Source: Salinimicrobium sp049680855 (GTDB lineage: Bacteria > Bacteroidota > Bacteroidia > Flavobacteriales > Flavobacteriaceae). From it: a DNA stretch of 64,000 bases. The stretch spans positions 682,001-746,000 of the forward strand of contig NZ_JBMPGS010000001.1 of assembly GCF_049680855.1 (NCBI RefSeq). Reading direction: 5' to 3'. Positions 25,931 through 34,481 of this stretch are shown in pieces. The notes beneath the pieces were generated by a model. The model saw only the letters and a list, made by a program, of their open reading frames with translations. It made no database searches and was not told the origin of the DNA. The stretch's first letter is position 1. The number at the start of each line of letters is the position of its first letter. Both the position numbers and the translations under genes were made by a program.

Positions 25931-26008
25931 TCTTTTATTTTTAATTAATAAATTATTTGAACTTCTAGTATTGGGACAAACACTTTGCCAATGTCTAATT
26001 TAAGAAAA

Positions 26009-26035
26009 AAACCTCGGGTTTTATTCCCGAGGTTT
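26009..26035 (-). terminator. Intrinsic terminator of the RND efflux operon
   Basis: AAACCTCGGG / CCCGAGGTTT perfect 10-bp stem, 5 nt beyond the RND gene, with a T-run on the minus strand. Confidence 0.88.
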
Positions 26036-26040
26036 CTTTT

Positions 26041-29000
26041 CTAAGCTGTGCCAGCTTCTCTTCTGGCTTTTCTTTTATTAGAAAATCTTAACCTTCCGCG
26101 GTTCACCAGGTAAAACATAACCGGTACCACCACTAGAGTGAGGAAGGTTGCGAAGACCAATCCAAAAATAACAGTCCATGCTAATGGCCCCCAGAAAATA
26201 ACATTATCTCCTCCTATATAAATTTGTGGGTCATAATCTGTAAACAGTGAAAAAAAGTCAATGTTAAAACCAACTGCTAACGGAATAAGACCTAAAACTG
26301 TCGTAATGGCAGTTAACAGCACCGGTCGTAGTCTCGATTTCCCACCTGCCACAATCATTTCAAAATATTGTTGTTTTGTCAGTAAATCATCTTCTTCAAG
26401 ACCAAGTTCCTCTTTTTTACGGTCAATCAGGATTTGTGTATAATCAACCAAAACAATGGCATTGTTCACCACAATTCCCGCCAGGGAGATAATTCCCATC
26501 ATGGTCATTATAATGATAAAATCCATTTGAAAAACCACAAGACCCAGAAAAACTCCCGCAAGACTTAGGAATACCGCCATTAAGATGATCAAGGGTTTGG
26601 GGATGGAATTGAATTGAGCTACCAGAATCAAAAGGATACCTCCAAGAGCAATTAATAGGGCTTTTAATAAAAAGCTCATGTTCTCCTGTTGTTTTTCCTG
26701 CTCCCCTGTAAACTGAAGGCTTACGTTCTCGGGCAGTTCATAGTTCTGCAATTCAATTTGTAATTGTTGTACGATCTCATTACCATTATAGCCCTCCAGA
26801 ACATTAGAATAAAGTGTGATCACTCTCTTAAGGTCTTTTCTCTTAATGGAACTAAAAGAGGTGGTAAGCTCTGAACTTGTTATTGCCGAAATAGGAACCT
26901 GTACAATCTCTCCTGTATTTTGATCTTTAAAAGTGATGGGTTGATTGAACAAGGCACTTTGATTATACCTAAAATCTTCATTAAACCTTACATTGATCTC
27001 ATAATCATCATCACCTTCTTTATAAGTAGAAATCTCTTCTCCATATATGGCACGTCGCAAGGTTTGCCCTACTGTTGCTGTAGAGACACCAAATTGTCCT
27101 GCTTTCACCCTGTCTACCTGCACATCAAGTTCGGGTTTGGATTTATTTACATCCAGATTGAGTTCTTCAATTCCCGGGATATTTAGCTCCTGAATATACT
27201 GTCTAAGCTCTTCAGCTTCTGCCAGCATTAACTCGTAATCTTCACCCTTTATTTCAATGTTAATAGGATAACCTGTTGGAGGGCCTGCGGGATCTTTCTC
27301 CACAATGACCGAAGCACCTGGAACATCGCCCACTGCTTCTCTAACTTCAGAAAGCACATGACTACTTTCCACTCCGCGGCGATCTTTAAACTCCCTCATG
27401 GTAAGGGTGACTTTGGCCTTGTGGGGCATGTCATTTTGTTGTCCGCCGTCTGTTTGAGGGTTTCCGGCACCTTGTCCTACCTGAGAAATGGCAGATTCCA
27501 CCATGAAATTATAACCGTCTTCATCCTCATACTTTTCAATGACATCAAATATTTGTTGTTCAATATCTTTTGTGAGTTCATTGGTCTTATGAATATCAGT
27601 TCCTTCAGGATATTCTATATACGTGATGATTTGATTGGGTTCATTCTCTGGGAAGAACAACACCTTTGGTTGTACCACGGCTACCAGAAAGAAAGATAGT
27701 ATCAACAGGAGGAAAGTTCCGAAGAAAATGATATACGCCTTTTTCCCTCTCAAGCTAGACCTTAAAGTTTGTTCGTACTTGGCCTCCAGTTTTTTCAAAG
27801 CTTTAAATTGAAAATAATCCACACCGCGAACAAGAAAATATTTGTAGATCCACATTAGAATAGCTGCCAAAAGGGATAAATTTCCTATTCCACGCATGCC
27901 AGGGATATCTAGCACGTAACCGGCAATAACCAACAGGATTCCTACACCTCCAAAAATGGCACTAAAGCGTATCAATTTCTTTTTGGATAAGGATTTTTCT
28001 TCGGTCTTCATGAATTCCGAAGTCAGCATTGAATTGATAATCAAGGCTACAAAGAGTGACGAGCCCAGTACTATTGATAGTGTAATTGGGAAATAGATCA
28101 TGAACTTACCAATAGTTCCCGGCCATAATCCCAGCGGGAAAAATGCTGCCAGGGTAGTGGCTGTAGAGGCAATAATGGGCCATGCGATTTCCCCCAGTCC
28201 CTGTTTGGCTGCTTTTAGCCGGGGCATTCCCTGGTCCATAAGGCTGTACACATTTTCGACTACTACGATCCCATTGTCCACGAGCATTCCCAGTCCCATT
28301 ACCAGCGCAAAAAGCACCATGGTATTCAGAGTAAAGCCTATACTGGATAAAATAATAAAAGAGAGGAACATGGAAAGTGGAATGGCAAACCCTACAAAAA
28401 GGGCATTTCTGAAACCCAAGAAGAACATGAGTACAACAACTACCAGGATCACCCCAAAGATGATGTTGTTCACAAGGTCGTTCACCATGTTCTCTGTAGT
28501 GGTAGACTGGTCGTTGGAAAAAGAAATGTGAAGATTATCTGGCAGGTAAGTTTCCTGCTCGGCTGCAACTATAGATTTAATATCTTCAATTGCTTCGATC
28601 ATGTTCTTTCCGCTTCGCTTCTTGATATCCAGCATGACAACCGGCTGGCCATATTCGCGGGCAAAAGTGGTGGGTTCTTTTTCCTGAAACCTCACCTGGG
28701 CGATGTCTCTCAAAAAGACATTTCCTTCATCTCTTTTGATAATGATATTTTCGAGCTCTTCAGGATCTGTAATTTCCCCAATAATCCGGATGTTTTTTTC
28801 CACTCCGCCGGTGATAATATTTCCTCCCGAAATGGTTTGGTTTTCCATGCTTACCGAGCTTATAATATCACCAAAACTAACCTTAGATGCCGTCATTTTA
28901 TTGACATCTACGGCAATCTCAACTTCCATTTCTTCAGCACCTCTAATGGAGGCTTCCTTAATTTGCGGAAGCAGTTCTATCCTCTCCTGAAGGTATTCAG

Positions 29001-29511
29001 CATATTCTTTAAGCTGCTGTACAGGATAGTCACCTGTTAGGTTCACATTAAGAATGGGCTGTTCTTCAGAAATATTTAAATCAAAAACATTGGGTTCCAC
29101 TTTGGCACCATTGTCCAGAGTGGGCCAGGTAGTAGCTGCCTTTTCCTGGTCAACTCGATCTTTTACTTTTTGCTTGGCAGCTTCTACAGAAATGTCTTCA
29201 TCAAATTCTACAATCACCAGGGAATAATCCTGAAACGTGGTAGAGCTAATGTCACTTACTCCTGCAATGTTGTTGAATTCCTCTTCCAGTGGTTCGGTGA
29301 TGAATTTTTCAACGTCCTCAGCCGAGTTTCCCGGATTCATACTGCTCACATAAATCTTGGTTTCTATAACTTCCGGAAAAGACTCCCGCGGCATGCTGTA
29401 GTAGGACATTAACCCTCCAATCATAATGATGGCAATGATTACATATACCGTCATCTTATTGTCAATTGCCCAGGAGGAAAGTTTGAATTCCTTGTCTATT
29501 TTCTGGCTCAT
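26041..29511 (-). CDS. RND efflux pump inner-membrane transporter (HAE1/AcrB-like)
   Basis: A 1156-residue RND permease. It has two homologous halves, each with a first membrane helix, a large periplasmic porter domain and five or six more helices. The helix-4 GMLVDNGIVVVENVY and helix-10 GIVVNNAIVLVDY blocks are typical; Asp in helix 4 carries the proton relay. An additional pair of hydrophobic segments (about 520-560) lengthens the central loop relative to AcrB. It is the last gene of a TetR-TolC-adaptor-RND operon. Substrates are unknown; multidrug or lipid-like compounds are likely. Confidence 0.94.
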   Translation of the reverse strand: MSQKIDKEFKLSSWAIDNKMTVYVIIAIIMIGGLMSYYSMPRESFPEVIETKIYVSSMNPGNSAEDVEKFITEPLEEEFNNIAGVSDISSTTFQDYSLVIVEFDEDISVEAAKQKVKDRVDQEKAATTWPTLDNGAKVEPNVFDLNISEEQPILNVNLTGDYPVQQLKEYAEYLQERIELLPQIKEASIRGAEEMEVEIAVDVNKMTASKVSFGDIISSVSMENQTISGGNIITGGVEKNIRIIGEITDPEELENIIIKRDEGNVFLRDIAQVRFQEKEPTTFAREYGQPVVMLDIKKRSGKNMIEAIEDIKSIVAAEQETYLPDNLHISFSNDQSTTTENMVNDLVNNIIFGVILVVVVLMFFLGFRNALFVGFAIPLSMFLSFIILSSIGFTLNTMVLFALVMGLGMLVDNGIVVVENVYSLMDQGMPRLKAAKQGLGEIAWPIIASTATTLAAFFPLGLWPGTIGKFMIYFPITLSIVLGSSLFVALIINSMLTSEFMKTEEKSLSKKKLIRFSAIFGGVGILLVIAGYVLDIPGMRGIGNLSLLAAILMWIYKYFLVRGVDYFQFKALKKLEAKYEQTLRSSLRGKKAYIIFFGTFLLLILSFFLVAVVQPKVLFFPENEPNQIITYIEYPEGTDIHKTNELTKDIEQQIFDVIEKYEDEDGYNFMVESAISQVGQGAGNPQTDGGQQNDMPHKAKVTLTMREFKDRRGVESSHVLSEVREAVGDVPGASVIVEKDPAGPPTGYPINIEIKGEDYELMLAEAEELRQYIQELNIPGIEELNLDVNKSKPELDVQVDRVKAGQFGVSTATVGQTLRRAIYGEEISTYKEGDDDYEINVRFNEDFRYNQSALFNQPITFKDQNTGEIVQVPISAITSSELTTSFSSIKRKDLKRVITLYSNVLEGYNGNEIVQQLQIELQNYELPENVSLQFTGEQEKQQENMSFLLKALLIALGGILLILVAQFNSIPKPLIILMAVFLSLAGVFLGLVVFQMDFIIIMTMMGIISLAGIVVNNAIVLVDYTQILIDRKKEELGLEEDDLLTKQQYFEMIVAGGKSRLRPVLLTAITTVLGLIPLAVGFNIDFFSLFTDYDPQIYIGGDNVIFWGPLAWTVIFGLVFATFLTLVVVPVMFYLVNRGRLRFSNKRKARREAGTA

Positions 29512-29535
29512 ATAAGTAGTTCTTACTTGTGAGGT

Positions 29536-30693
29536 TTAACCTCTTATTTTTACTTCCTCTCCATCGCGCACATTACGTGCACCGTCAATGATGATGATTT
29601 CATTGGATTTAATTCCTTCCAATACTTCAATCTTTTCTTCGTAATTGTATCCAGTTTCAATCACTCTTCTTCTTGCTATACCGGTGGAATCTGTAGTTCT
29701 TTCGACTACAAAAGCCACATTTTCTCCTGCAGCATTTTGTTGTACCACGCTTTCTGGTATTATGACGGCATTTTCAGAAGTGTAGTCGTTTATTTTTACA
29801 GTAGCAATCTGGTTCGGTTTCACCTGGTTCACCTCATCTGGAACGGCTACTTTGATTTCAAAGGTCCTGTTGTTGGGATTGATAAAGTTGGCCACCTGTC
29901 TCACTTCACTTTCAAATTCAATTCCGGTAGCTCCAATCTCCACGATAACTCCGGTTCCTACTCGAATGTCTCCCAGGTATGATTCAGGTACCGAAGCTGT
30001 TATATACATGTTGGAAAGGTTGACCAGCCTGAACAACCTGTTTTGGCCAGGACCAACAACTTCCCCCTGGTCGGTAAAGATTTCATCTATAGTTCCGCTG
30101 AAGGGAGCCCTCACCACGGTTTTTGCCAGTTGTGATTTTAGCTGCGAAACCGAATTTTGCAGTGCTTCATAATTTGTTTGTGCCTCGAGATACTGGATCT
30201 CAGAACCAATTTGCTGTTCCCAAAGCCTTTCTTGTCGTTCAAAAGTCGTTTTGGCTAAAGCTGCCTGTGCCTCCATTTGCGCAAGCTGGCTTTCCAGTCC
30301 GCCCGCATCAATTCGAGCAAGAATTTGCCCTTTTTGAACCTCCTGGCCTTCCTCTACCAGTACATTAGTGAGCACTCCAGAATATTCAGGGTAAATGATA
30401 ATATTTTGATCTGTATCTACATCACCCGGCAGCTCTACATAATGCTTAAATAAAGTGTCTCCCAACTGCTTTGTGTTGACAAGGGCGTAACGATTACTCA
30501 CATCCATTTTTGCCAGGGCTTCATCGAGTTTAGCAATTTTTGCATTGATCTCACTTTGTTGAGAACTGAGTTCTGCTTTTTTGGCTCTTATATCTGAAGC
30601 ATTTCCTTCCTGTATCACATCTTCTACAGATTCTGATTTTCCGCAGGAATAAACCGTTAACAGGACAATGATTAAATAGCTTAATTTTTTCAT
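29536..30693 (-). CDS. RND efflux periplasmic adaptor (HlyD/MFP) lipoprotein
   Basis: A 385-residue membrane-fusion protein. The start is the ATG at 30693 (MKKLSYLIIVLLTVYSCGK), with the lipidated Cys at 17; the track-length frame to 30756 has no signal. A coiled coil (about 35-70) is followed by the lipoyl halves (GVLTNVLVEEGQEVQKGQILARID and the VRAPFSGTIDEIFTDQGEVVG block), a helical hairpin and a beta-barrel domain. It links the RND pump to the TolC channel encoded upstream. Confidence 0.93.
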   Translation of the reverse strand: MKKLSYLIIVLLTVYSCGKSESVEDVIQEGNASDIRAKKAELSSQQSEINAKIAKLDEALAKMDVSNRYALVNTKQLGDTLFKHYVELPGDVDTDQNIIIYPEYSGVLTNVLVEEGQEVQKGQILARIDAGGLESQLAQMEAQAALAKTTFERQERLWEQQIGSEIQYLEAQTNYEALQNSVSQLKSQLAKTVVRAPFSGTIDEIFTDQGEVVGPGQNRLFRLVNLSNMYITASVPESYLGDIRVGTGVIVEIGATGIEFESEVRQVANFINPNNRTFEIKVAVPDEVNQVKPNQIATVKINDYTSENAVIIPESVVQQNAAGENVAFVVERTTDSTGIARRRVIETGYNYEEKIEVLEGIKSNEIIIIDGARNVRDGEEVKIRG

Positions 30694-30736
30694 ATTTCTA
30701 AAGTTGACATGTATTGGACTTTTAATGTGGTTGAGA

Positions 30737-32104
30737 TCAATCATTAATTTCTTCATAAGTTGTGGTGGCGAGGATATTTTCTAGTTCTACTTTGGCATTG
30801 ATAACATCAAGCATTGCCTGTAGCAAATTTTGCTGCGCATTATACAGTTGTCGCTGTGCTTCATTTAATTCAAAGCTGCTGGCAAGACCTTCGTAGAATT
30901 TCACCTGGTTTTTACGTTCAATTCTTCTGGCAAGTTCCAGGCTTTCCTGGGTTGTTTGGAAATTTTCAAGGCTAAACCTGTAATCACTTCTGGCAGATTC
31001 TTTTTCTAAGGAAATGCGATTTCGGGTTTCTTCAAGTTCCAAAAGTGCCTGTTCGTATTCTATTTCTTTTTGTGCAGTACGTGCACTTCGCATTCCACTG
31101 CTGAAAATTGGGACACTAAGATTAATTCCTAAAATAGACTGGGAGTAATATTTTTGATCATCACTTAAAAAGGTGAATTTGTCGCTGTTTCCTGTGGCAC
31201 CAATATTTAGGAACCCGGTAAGCGTGGGAAGTGCCTTTGCCTTTTCAAGCCTCACAAAAATTGCGGCAGATTCTGCTGAATTTTCGGCAATGCGATAATC
31301 GATATTTTCTTCTACGGGAACCTCTTTTTCCAGGAGCTGCAAATCAATAAATTCTGCTGCCAGGGCATCAAGATTTTCAGTTAAAGTGACAGGGGTTTCG
31401 ACCGGTATTCCCATGGCCATATTGAGCATTTGGTAAGCAATTTCAAGCATACGTGTACTTCTGCTCAAATTATTCTGAAGGCTTAGTTGAGTAATCTTCA
31501 GTTGTTCTGCATCCTCTTCTTCAGCAAGACCGTTGGCAACTATTTGCCTGGTGTCATTAAGGTTCTTTTCGATGTTTCTCAGGTTTTTTCGGATGATCTC
31601 TACGCTTTCTTCGGCCATCAAAACATTTCCGTAGGCATTAATGACTGCTTTCCTTACTTCAAGATCTGTCTTGGTTTTGGCATTTTTGGATATTTGAAGT
31701 AGCGTACGGGCAGATTGTACCCCAACAATATATGAGCCGTCAAAAATGAGCTGTGACCAGGTTGCCGTGGCAGCCATGTTTTGTTTGGTTCCAAACCTTG
31801 CAGGGAAAAAAGTACCTGGCTCTCCGCCGGCAATTTCCCCGGGAATTAGAGTCACTGGTTGTTCAATGTAATTCTGGTAATCTACATTGGCGGCAATTTG
31901 TGGTAAGCCCTGTGAAATAATTTCCCATTTTTGTTTGAGTGCCTTTTCTACGTCTTTTTCTGAAATTTGGGAGGAGTAATTATTTTCCATTCCCAAGGCG
32001 ACTGCCTCTTCTAAAGAAAGGGAGTAGCTTTCTTCGCGGACCTGAGTTTGTGCAGTTGCAAACAGCGAAAATAAACCAAAAACAAGTAGCATTAATTTCT
32101 TCAT
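30737..32104 (-). CDS. TolC family outer-membrane efflux channel
   Basis: A 455-residue protein with signal peptide MKKLMLLVFGLFSLFATAQ. The start is taken at 32104; the ATG at 32116 overlaps the TetR stop and is an alternative. Two long-helix repeats typical of the outer-membrane efflux protein family are visible (LSLEEAVALGMENNYSSQIS and the second-half YEQALLELEETRN region). It forms the trimeric exit duct for the downstream adaptor and pump. Confidence 0.92.
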   Translation of the reverse strand: MKKLMLLVFGLFSLFATAQTQVREESYSLSLEEAVALGMENNYSSQISEKDVEKALKQKWEIISQGLPQIAANVDYQNYIEQPVTLIPGEIAGGEPGTFFPARFGTKQNMAATATWSQLIFDGSYIVGVQSARTLLQISKNAKTKTDLEVRKAVINAYGNVLMAEESVEIIRKNLRNIEKNLNDTRQIVANGLAEEEDAEQLKITQLSLQNNLSRSTRMLEIAYQMLNMAMGIPVETPVTLTENLDALAAEFIDLQLLEKEVPVEENIDYRIAENSAESAAIFVRLEKAKALPTLTGFLNIGATGNSDKFTFLSDDQKYYSQSILGINLSVPIFSSGMRSARTAQKEIEYEQALLELEETRNRISLEKESARSDYRFSLENFQTTQESLELARRIERKNQVKFYEGLASSFELNEAQRQLYNAQQNLLQAMLDVINAKVELENILATTTYEEIND

Positions 32105-32108
32105 TTCC

Positions 32109-32711
32109 TTAGTCATTGTTGTGAATATAACTTTTAAGTGTCTCGAGCCCTTTTTCTGTTACAATAGCTCTTAAATGATATTCCAGCTGGTTTTCTACAA
32201 GTTGAGATGTCGAAAATTCGGTTTCAGGAAAGAGTTCTCTGTCCTTGATTCCCAGCATTTGGATAAAGTAGATGCGGCAAAGAAAGTTGACCGGAATATC
32301 TTCCCGGTAAAATCCCTGCTTCATCCCGCGTTCTAAATTTTTACGAAGCATATTTTCCATGAGACTTTTTTGCTTCTTGTTTATTTCAGAATAGATTTTT
32401 GGGTAATATTTTTGAAGCTGAAACTGGGGGGAAGAGTTTTCATCTTTTAAACAGCTTAAAGCGAAATCTTTAATGACATAATGTTCTTCAATAGCATTCA
32501 AATCCCGATTTCCTATTTCTTTGATCCCCTTTTCCATATTCTCATAAACATGATATGTTGTGGCTTCAATGAGTTTGATTTTTGTAGAAAAATGTGTGTA
32601 AATCGTCTTTTTGGAAATTCCGAGATCTGCAGCAATTTCGTCCATTGTCACGTTCTTCACACCCAGGGTGAGGAACTTTTCAGCAGCCTTCTTTAAGATC
32701 TTGTCTTTCAA
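32109..32711 (-). CDS. TetR family transcriptional regulator of the efflux operon
   Basis: A 200-residue repressor with an N-terminal HTH (MDEIAADLGISKKTIYTHFSTKIKLIEA, residues about 22-49) and an all-helical ligand-binding domain. As the first gene of the operon, reading into tolC with overlapping or abutting codons, it most likely represses its own operon and is released by a pump substrate (inference). The 140 nt upstream to the divergent prenyl synthetase gene must carry both promoters; I found no clear palindrome there by eye. Confidence 0.93.
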   Translation of the reverse strand: MKDKILKKAAEKFLTLGVKNVTMDEIAADLGISKKTIYTHFSTKIKLIEATTYHVYENMEKGIKEIGNRDLNAIEEHYVIKDFALSCLKDENSSPQFQLQKYYPKIYSEINKKQKSLMENMLRKNLERGMKQGFYREDIPVNFLCRIYFIQMLGIKDRELFPETEFSTSQLVENQLEYHLRAIVTEKGLETLKSYIHNND

Positions 32712-32854
32712 TATTTTGAATTTTGAAGCTGCAAAAGTAAGAAGGAAACTTTAAATACAATAAAAGTTTCCGTAGTTTTTTCTGAAATTTAACACGGGGG
32801 TAACATTCCAAATCCACAGCGGTTTTGGTAATTTAGCTGCAAATTCCACCGAAG

Positions 32855-33829
32855 ATGCAAAAAATGGAGCGGTACAAGAAAGACTTTGATGCTTACCTCG
32901 TTGAAAAAATAAAGACCAAGGAACCCAGAAATCTATATGACCCCATCGTCTATATACTGGGATTGGGAGGCAAACGAATAAGGCCGGTACTTGTGTTGAT
33001 GGCTGCAGATATTTGCGGAGGAGATTATAGGAAAGCTCTGGATGCTGCCCTGGCCATTGAAGTTTTTCATAACTTTTCCCTGGTTCATGACGATATAATG
33101 GATGATGCCCCGCTTCGAAGAGGGGAGGAAACGGTGCATGAAAAATGGGATATTAATACCGGAATTTTATCGGGTGATGCCATGTTAATTAATGCATACC
33201 AGCTTTTTGAGAATTATGATGGGGAAACTTTTAGGGAGCTGGCCAAATTATTCAGCAAAACTGCCGTAGAAGTGTGTGAAGGGCAGCAGTATGATATAGA
33301 TTTTGAAGCCCGTGAGGATGTTCATATTCAGGAGTATCTTAAAATGATAGAATTTAAGACAGCTGTCCTTGTTGGTGCTTCCTTAAAAATGGGTGCGATT
33401 GTGGCCAATGCTTCCGAAGAATGTAGAAATCAAATTTACGAATACGGAAAACTTCTTGGGCTGGCTTTTCAGCTTCAGGACGATTACCTGGATGTGTTTG
33501 GTGATCCCGAAACCTTTGGAAAGCAGGTGGGAGGTGATATTATTGAGAATAAGAAAACCTTTCTTTATTTAACCTCAAAGCACAAGGCTGGAAAAAAGGA
33601 ATCATTGCAGCTGGAACATTTGTATTCAATTAATCCAAAAGATACTTCAGGGAAAGTAGAAACGGTTAAAAACCTGTTCCTGTCAAGCGGGGCGGCAGAA
33701 CTTACCCAGCTAGAAATAGAAAAGTATACAAGAATGGCATTTTCGGTACTTGAGGAAATGGACATTCCTGAAGATAAAAAAGCAATGCTGCGCTTATTTG
33801 GGGAAAACTTGATGCAGCGCCAAGTATAA
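32855..33829 (+). CDS. Polyprenyl (trans-isoprenyl) diphosphate synthase
   Basis: A 324-residue all-helical enzyme that elongates allylic diphosphates with IPP. The first Asp-rich motif is DDIMDDAPLRRG and the second is QDDYLDVFGDPETFGKQVGGD. Both DDxxD motifs are present, and GGKRIRPVLVLMAA binds IPP. Product length cannot be fixed from these motifs; farnesyl/geranylgeranyl or octaprenyl (for menaquinone) are options. An ATG 9 nt further in is an alternative start. It is divergent from the efflux operon. Confidence 0.93.
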   Translation: MQKMERYKKDFDAYLVEKIKTKEPRNLYDPIVYILGLGGKRIRPVLVLMAADICGGDYRKALDAALAIEVFHNFSLVHDDIMDDAPLRRGEETVHEKWDINTGILSGDAMLINAYQLFENYDGETFRELAKLFSKTAVEVCEGQQYDIDFEAREDVHIQEYLKMIEFKTAVLVGASLKMGAIVANASEECRNQIYEYGKLLGLAFQLQDDYLDVFGDPETFGKQVGGDIIENKKTFLYLTSKHKAGKKESLQLEHLYSINPKDTSGKVETVKNLFLSSGAAELTQLEIEKYTRMAFSVLEEMDIPEDKKAMLRLFGENLMQRQV

Positions 33830-33831
33830 GT

Positions 33832-34392
33832 TTAAAAGTAGACGCTTACAAAGGGCATAAGGGCATTTCCATAAATACTTTTATCGTCATTGAATAAAAC
33901 ATCGTACCGAACTCCTACGGTAACAGGTCCGGTAGTATAACCTGCGCCTAGGAAAAGAGCCGGGTACCAGTAGGAGTCTTTCCTATTGCCACCGTCGAGT
34001 TCGCGAATTCGGGTGACATTCAGTTCTTCAAATTCTGCGGAAAGCTGCAGTTGTTGTACTGGCCGTAGAATGCCAATCATGCTGCCGCCGAAAGTATAGG
34101 CGCTATAAAATGATCCATTGGTGTATGACCCTAGTAAGCCCACTCCTGCCGAAGCTAGCCTGTTGAAGTCATAAATTGCCTTTGGAGCAAGATTCGCATT
34201 GAAAAAGTTGTTGCTAAAGCTCAATCCAAAACTTCCGCCGTAGCGAACGTTCTCAAGAAATGCATCTTTTTCCGAAATGGAATTCTGCGCAAAAATAGAG
34301 GAAGAGACGCTTATTATCAATGAGATGCAGATAAAAAGATATAGTTTCTTAGCAAATATGTGATAGGTCATGTTAAACTTCTTATAATTCAA
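33832..34392 (-). CDS. Outer-membrane beta-barrel-like protein of unknown function
   Basis: A 186-residue protein with a signal peptide ending near SSIFA-QNS (residue 35) and alternating hydrophobic strands ending in a phenylalanine (ALMPFVSVYF), typical of an outer-membrane barrel. Databases often call such a protein next to sucA an alpha-ketoglutarate decarboxylase; nothing in the sequence supports that enzyme. It lies head-to-head with sucA and ends 2 nt from the prenyl synthase stop. Confidence 0.78.
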   Translation of the reverse strand: MNYKKFNMTYHIFAKKLYLFICISLIISVSSSIFAQNSISEKDAFLENVRYGGSFGLSFSNNFFNANLAPKAIYDFNRLASAGVGLLGSYTNGSFYSAYTFGGSMIGILRPVQQLQLSAEFEELNVTRIRELDGGNRKDSYWYPALFLGAGYTTGPVTVGVRYDVLFNDDKSIYGNALMPFVSVYF

Positions 34393-34437
34393 AATATAAA
34401 TATATGAATTGCATCGGGCTATCTTTTTGAAAAATTG

Positions 34438-34445
34438 TATTTTTG
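34438..34445 (+). promoter_or_regulatory. -7 box TATTTTTG of sucA
   Basis: It lies about 37 nt before the sucA ATG and fits TAnnTTTG. The -33 element is uncertain. Confidence 0.4.
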
Positions 34446-34481
34446 GAAAGTTTTACAAAATAGAAACAGTAGTTTCACCTT

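Noticed and set aside
33832..34392. Name alpha-ketoglutarate decarboxylase for the gene next to sucA
   Set aside because: The product is a signal-peptide beta-barrel of 186 residues; the name probably spread by position next to sucA.
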